Program-made: the position numbers and the translations under genes
Assembly: GCF_021018805.1 (NCBI RefSeq)
Contig: NC_086248.1
Location: forward strand, 100,427,739-100,491,738
Length of the DNA: 64,000 bases
DNA from: Prinia subflava
Taxonomy: Eukaryota; Chordata; Aves; Passeriformes; Cisticolidae
Direction: 5' to 3'
Notes under the pieces: model-generated
What the model was told of the DNA's origin: nothing
The model's input: only the letters and a program-made list of their open reading frames with translations
The model's database searches: none
Shown: in pieces, positions 61,606 to 64,000 of the stretch
How positions within the stretch are numbered: the first letter of the stretch is position 1
Layout: every line of letters begins with the position of its first letter

Positions 61606-64000
61606 AGCACAAAAGGGTTCATCTTTATGCAACGCAGTTTTATAAAATCTATCATCCTAAATGTGACAGCATGTAGGATCTTGTGGGTCTGCTGTGACAC
61701 CACAATGCATAGGAGTTATTAAATATAACCAATGCCTCATTTATTACCAGTCAAAGGAGCTACCTTTTAAATGCAAATGTTGAAAATTAAAATGAAGGGT
61801 TTAATCAGTAAAGCTTCCCAACCTCAAATTACCATGGGGAGAGTAACAATATGGGCTGGCCAACATTGTGTTTTAAAACATTAATACCAAGATATGTGCT
61901 TATTTTTGACAACTGTAACATGACCTTTAGAAGTAAAAGTAATAAAAACAGTATGACCACCATTTTTTTGAAATAAAACCCTGTAATCTCAAAGCATAAA
62001 AGATATACTAAGGGGTGATTACAAAGGGGATTTCGGTGCAACCTGGGGAGTATATCTTTAACAGCTCACAAGGCACTGCTTTTTACCACATAAATATAAT
62101 TTATTATACTTAAAACCTGCTTGAGAGCAAGGTTATCTGGCAAAACTGCAGCAGGTGCTCCAGGTTAATTTGATTCAAGTTATTTTCTGCAGAATGTCTA
62201 ATTGTGAATGGATCTGCCTATTGATCTCTTGCTACGATCAATACATTTTTTTTCATCTCTGTGAACCACACAGGGAGAAGAAAGAAAGAAAGCAGCTTAG
62301 AATAGGTTTCTTTCACAGAGGATGGTATCTCTTTTTTTATTTTTCCCCAAATGTCATTCTTACTGTGAAAAATCACACAAAACAAAATCTAGAACAGAAT
62401 TAAACTAAAGCATGCAAACTGTAATGAATCATAAACTTTCAAATACTGTGATGAGGTCTTATTTTTCCTAATGTTTGTTTGCCTTTTTTTTAACAGCATA
62501 TAAAAATCTAGAGAAAGATATTTTAAATGACCTTTGGGATGTCAGAACAAGCACGATATTGGCTTACTGAATGTAAAGAAAATTCACAAGTAACCTTCTC
62601 ATGAAATTGCACTACAAAATTAACATTTTCTTTTTTTTTCCCTTATTAGGGTATAAGCCCATGAACTCAGGCACAGAGTCAGTAATAGAAATATATGCCC
62701 AGATGCAGCTTGGTTTCAAAGGATTTGTTTGTAGATTAGTGTGACTAACAGTCACGTCTCTTAAGCAAGCATCTTTGTATGTCAGTATCTTTGTATGTCA
62801 CCACTGCAATTCATATTCTTCAGAAATAACCAAAGTCTTGAGAATAATTCAACTACAGAAGGCATAAATGTGCTTTTTAAATAAGTACAAATAGTATAGT
62901 CTTGATAAAGACAGGAACTAAAGTCAGGCTTATCTGCAGACCCATCTTCTCATGTAAGTGCTTTCTGAATGCCAAGTGAACTCATAAGGAAGAATAAAAA
63001 TGATACAAATGCTGTGCCATGTGTCATTAGGACAAGACAGCACTTCTCCAGCTTTCCTACATATTTTCACAGAACTCTGATGACAGAAAAGAGACTATTA
63101 ACACAGGTTAGCCAGCTGTCTGGGACTTACCCCAGCAGGAAAGAAAGCCCTGTATTGCACACAGTTGTCAAATTGGCTCCCTAGCACCACTTCATGTGGC
63201 TCTGCTACAGTGAAGAACCTTCCTCAAGAAGAATTGTTTCCCATTAGTCTTTCATGGGGTAATGGGACCTTTGAAGCTACATCATTTTTCATGAGTACCT
63301 CTGAGGTGGCCCAAAATTCAACAGAGGCTGAATTAGATCCTAGCTGCTAGTAGAATTTACGAAACAGCATAAGTTTTCATAAAATATACCCAGTGGCTCT
63401 TTTGCCCTTTTCTTGCTCTCCAATTGCTCACATGAACATAGAGTTTTATGAACACATGGCTAAGACCTCATTTCTCAAGGTAATTATGAGCAATGGAAAA
63501 AAAGTCTTCAACAGAATGTAGAGAAAAATTATGAAAAAAAAACCAACTGTAAGTGACATCCAGAGCCTTCCAGCCTTTCAAAGACAGCACCTTGAAAGGG
63601 ATATTGCTGCTAACCTGCCATCATAATGCCATGACTAAGATTTCATATTGAAGCAGTTATAAATTAATCAAAGGGTTGCTGGTCCTCCCCCAGAGCAAAA
63701 TTGAATGGGGGGGCCAAATAAATGTCAAATACAGCAACTTAGCTTTAGATTGCAAGCCCCAAAGTATATTTTGTTATTCCTATGCCTTATGATCAAACTA
63801 TTCAGACACCAAAACCACATATTTCTTTTTATAAAAATAATGTCTCTTTAAAAGCAGAGATTATTCATACAAAGTGTAATAGTTAGAAATTTATAGTTTG
63901 CAGCAATCAAAACCAGCATAATTTTTAAAATCTATTTAGCGCATCTATGCTTTTCTTTGCATCATACCATAGAGTCACATTTGATTGACTACAACTTTTT

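Larger units (their letters stand above)
58339..64000. other. Unique AT-rich non-coding DNA
   Basis: No recognised gene or transposon to the end of the window. Notable short items are listed separately: the hairpin at 58617, a candidate exon at 60488 and an X-box at 61582. Also present are a 16-bp tandem pair ATCTTTGTATGTCA(GT/CC) at 62771-62802, CTTCTTAA/TTAAGAAG near 59863, and CCTTTCAA/TTGAAAGG near 63575-63600. Confidence 0.65.

Noticed and set aside
1..64000. CRISPR array, bacterial operon, prophage, tRNA or rRNA gene
   Set aside because: No regularly spaced repeats, no dense gene packing, no tRNA-like arm motifs and no rRNA signature; the repeats are avian.

Overview
This window is ordinary nuclear DNA of a bird, most probably a songbird. 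The evidence is the repeat content. There are six fragments of the avian CR1 LINE family, several keeping the family's 3' end with its ATTCTRTGAATTC-like tail. There are also solo long terminal repeats (LTRs) of endogenous retroviruses, one opening with the avian ERVL-type TGTCCTGGTTT end. The DNA is AT-rich, CpG-poor, and interrupted by many stop codons in all six frames. The longest open frame is about 169 codons and runs through a T/G simple repeat. I recognise no protein-coding gene, rRNA, tRNA, bacterial operon or CRISPR array. The window is best read as intergenic DNA or the inside of a very long intron. Assignment to songbirds rather than birds in general is an inference.

Layout. 1-12 kb: unique AT-rich DNA with one CR1 3' end (5.86-6.15 kb) and a possible exon at 4.6 kb. 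12-15 kb: T/G and A/C simple repeats and a perfect RFX X-box palindrome at 14.16 kb. 15.3-16.93 kb: a cluster of two unrelated minus-strand solo LTRs, each with its own target-site duplication (TSD), flanking a GC-rich island of about 0.4 kb. 17-34 kb: unique DNA with a (TTG)10 microsatellite and a CTCF-like motif at 33.16 kb. 34.4-34.8 kb: a possible old LTR with a DR6 nuclear-receptor-type repeat. 37.14-37.75 kb: a minus-strand solo LTR with a 5-bp TSD. 42.06-43.17 kb: an unusual 5'/middle CR1 fragment carrying decayed ORF1-esterase and ORF2-endonuclease sequence. 44.06-44.5 kb: another CR1. 52.5-55.2 kb: three CR1 3' fragments in both orientations. 56.99-58.33 kb: a 1.34-kb plus-strand ERVL-like solo LTR with a perfect TAAAT duplication. 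58.6-64 kb: unique DNA with a perfect 19-bp hairpin, a candidate exon at 60.5 kb and a second X-box at 61.58 kb.

There is no set of genes working together here. The sequence records transposon insertion followed by LTR-LTR recombination, plus a few short motifs that could be regulatory. I found no previously undescribed biological system. The most solid results are the insertion boundaries, four sets of TG...CA ends with matching duplications. The most testable functional guesses are the two X-boxes, the CTCF-like site and the GC-rich island.
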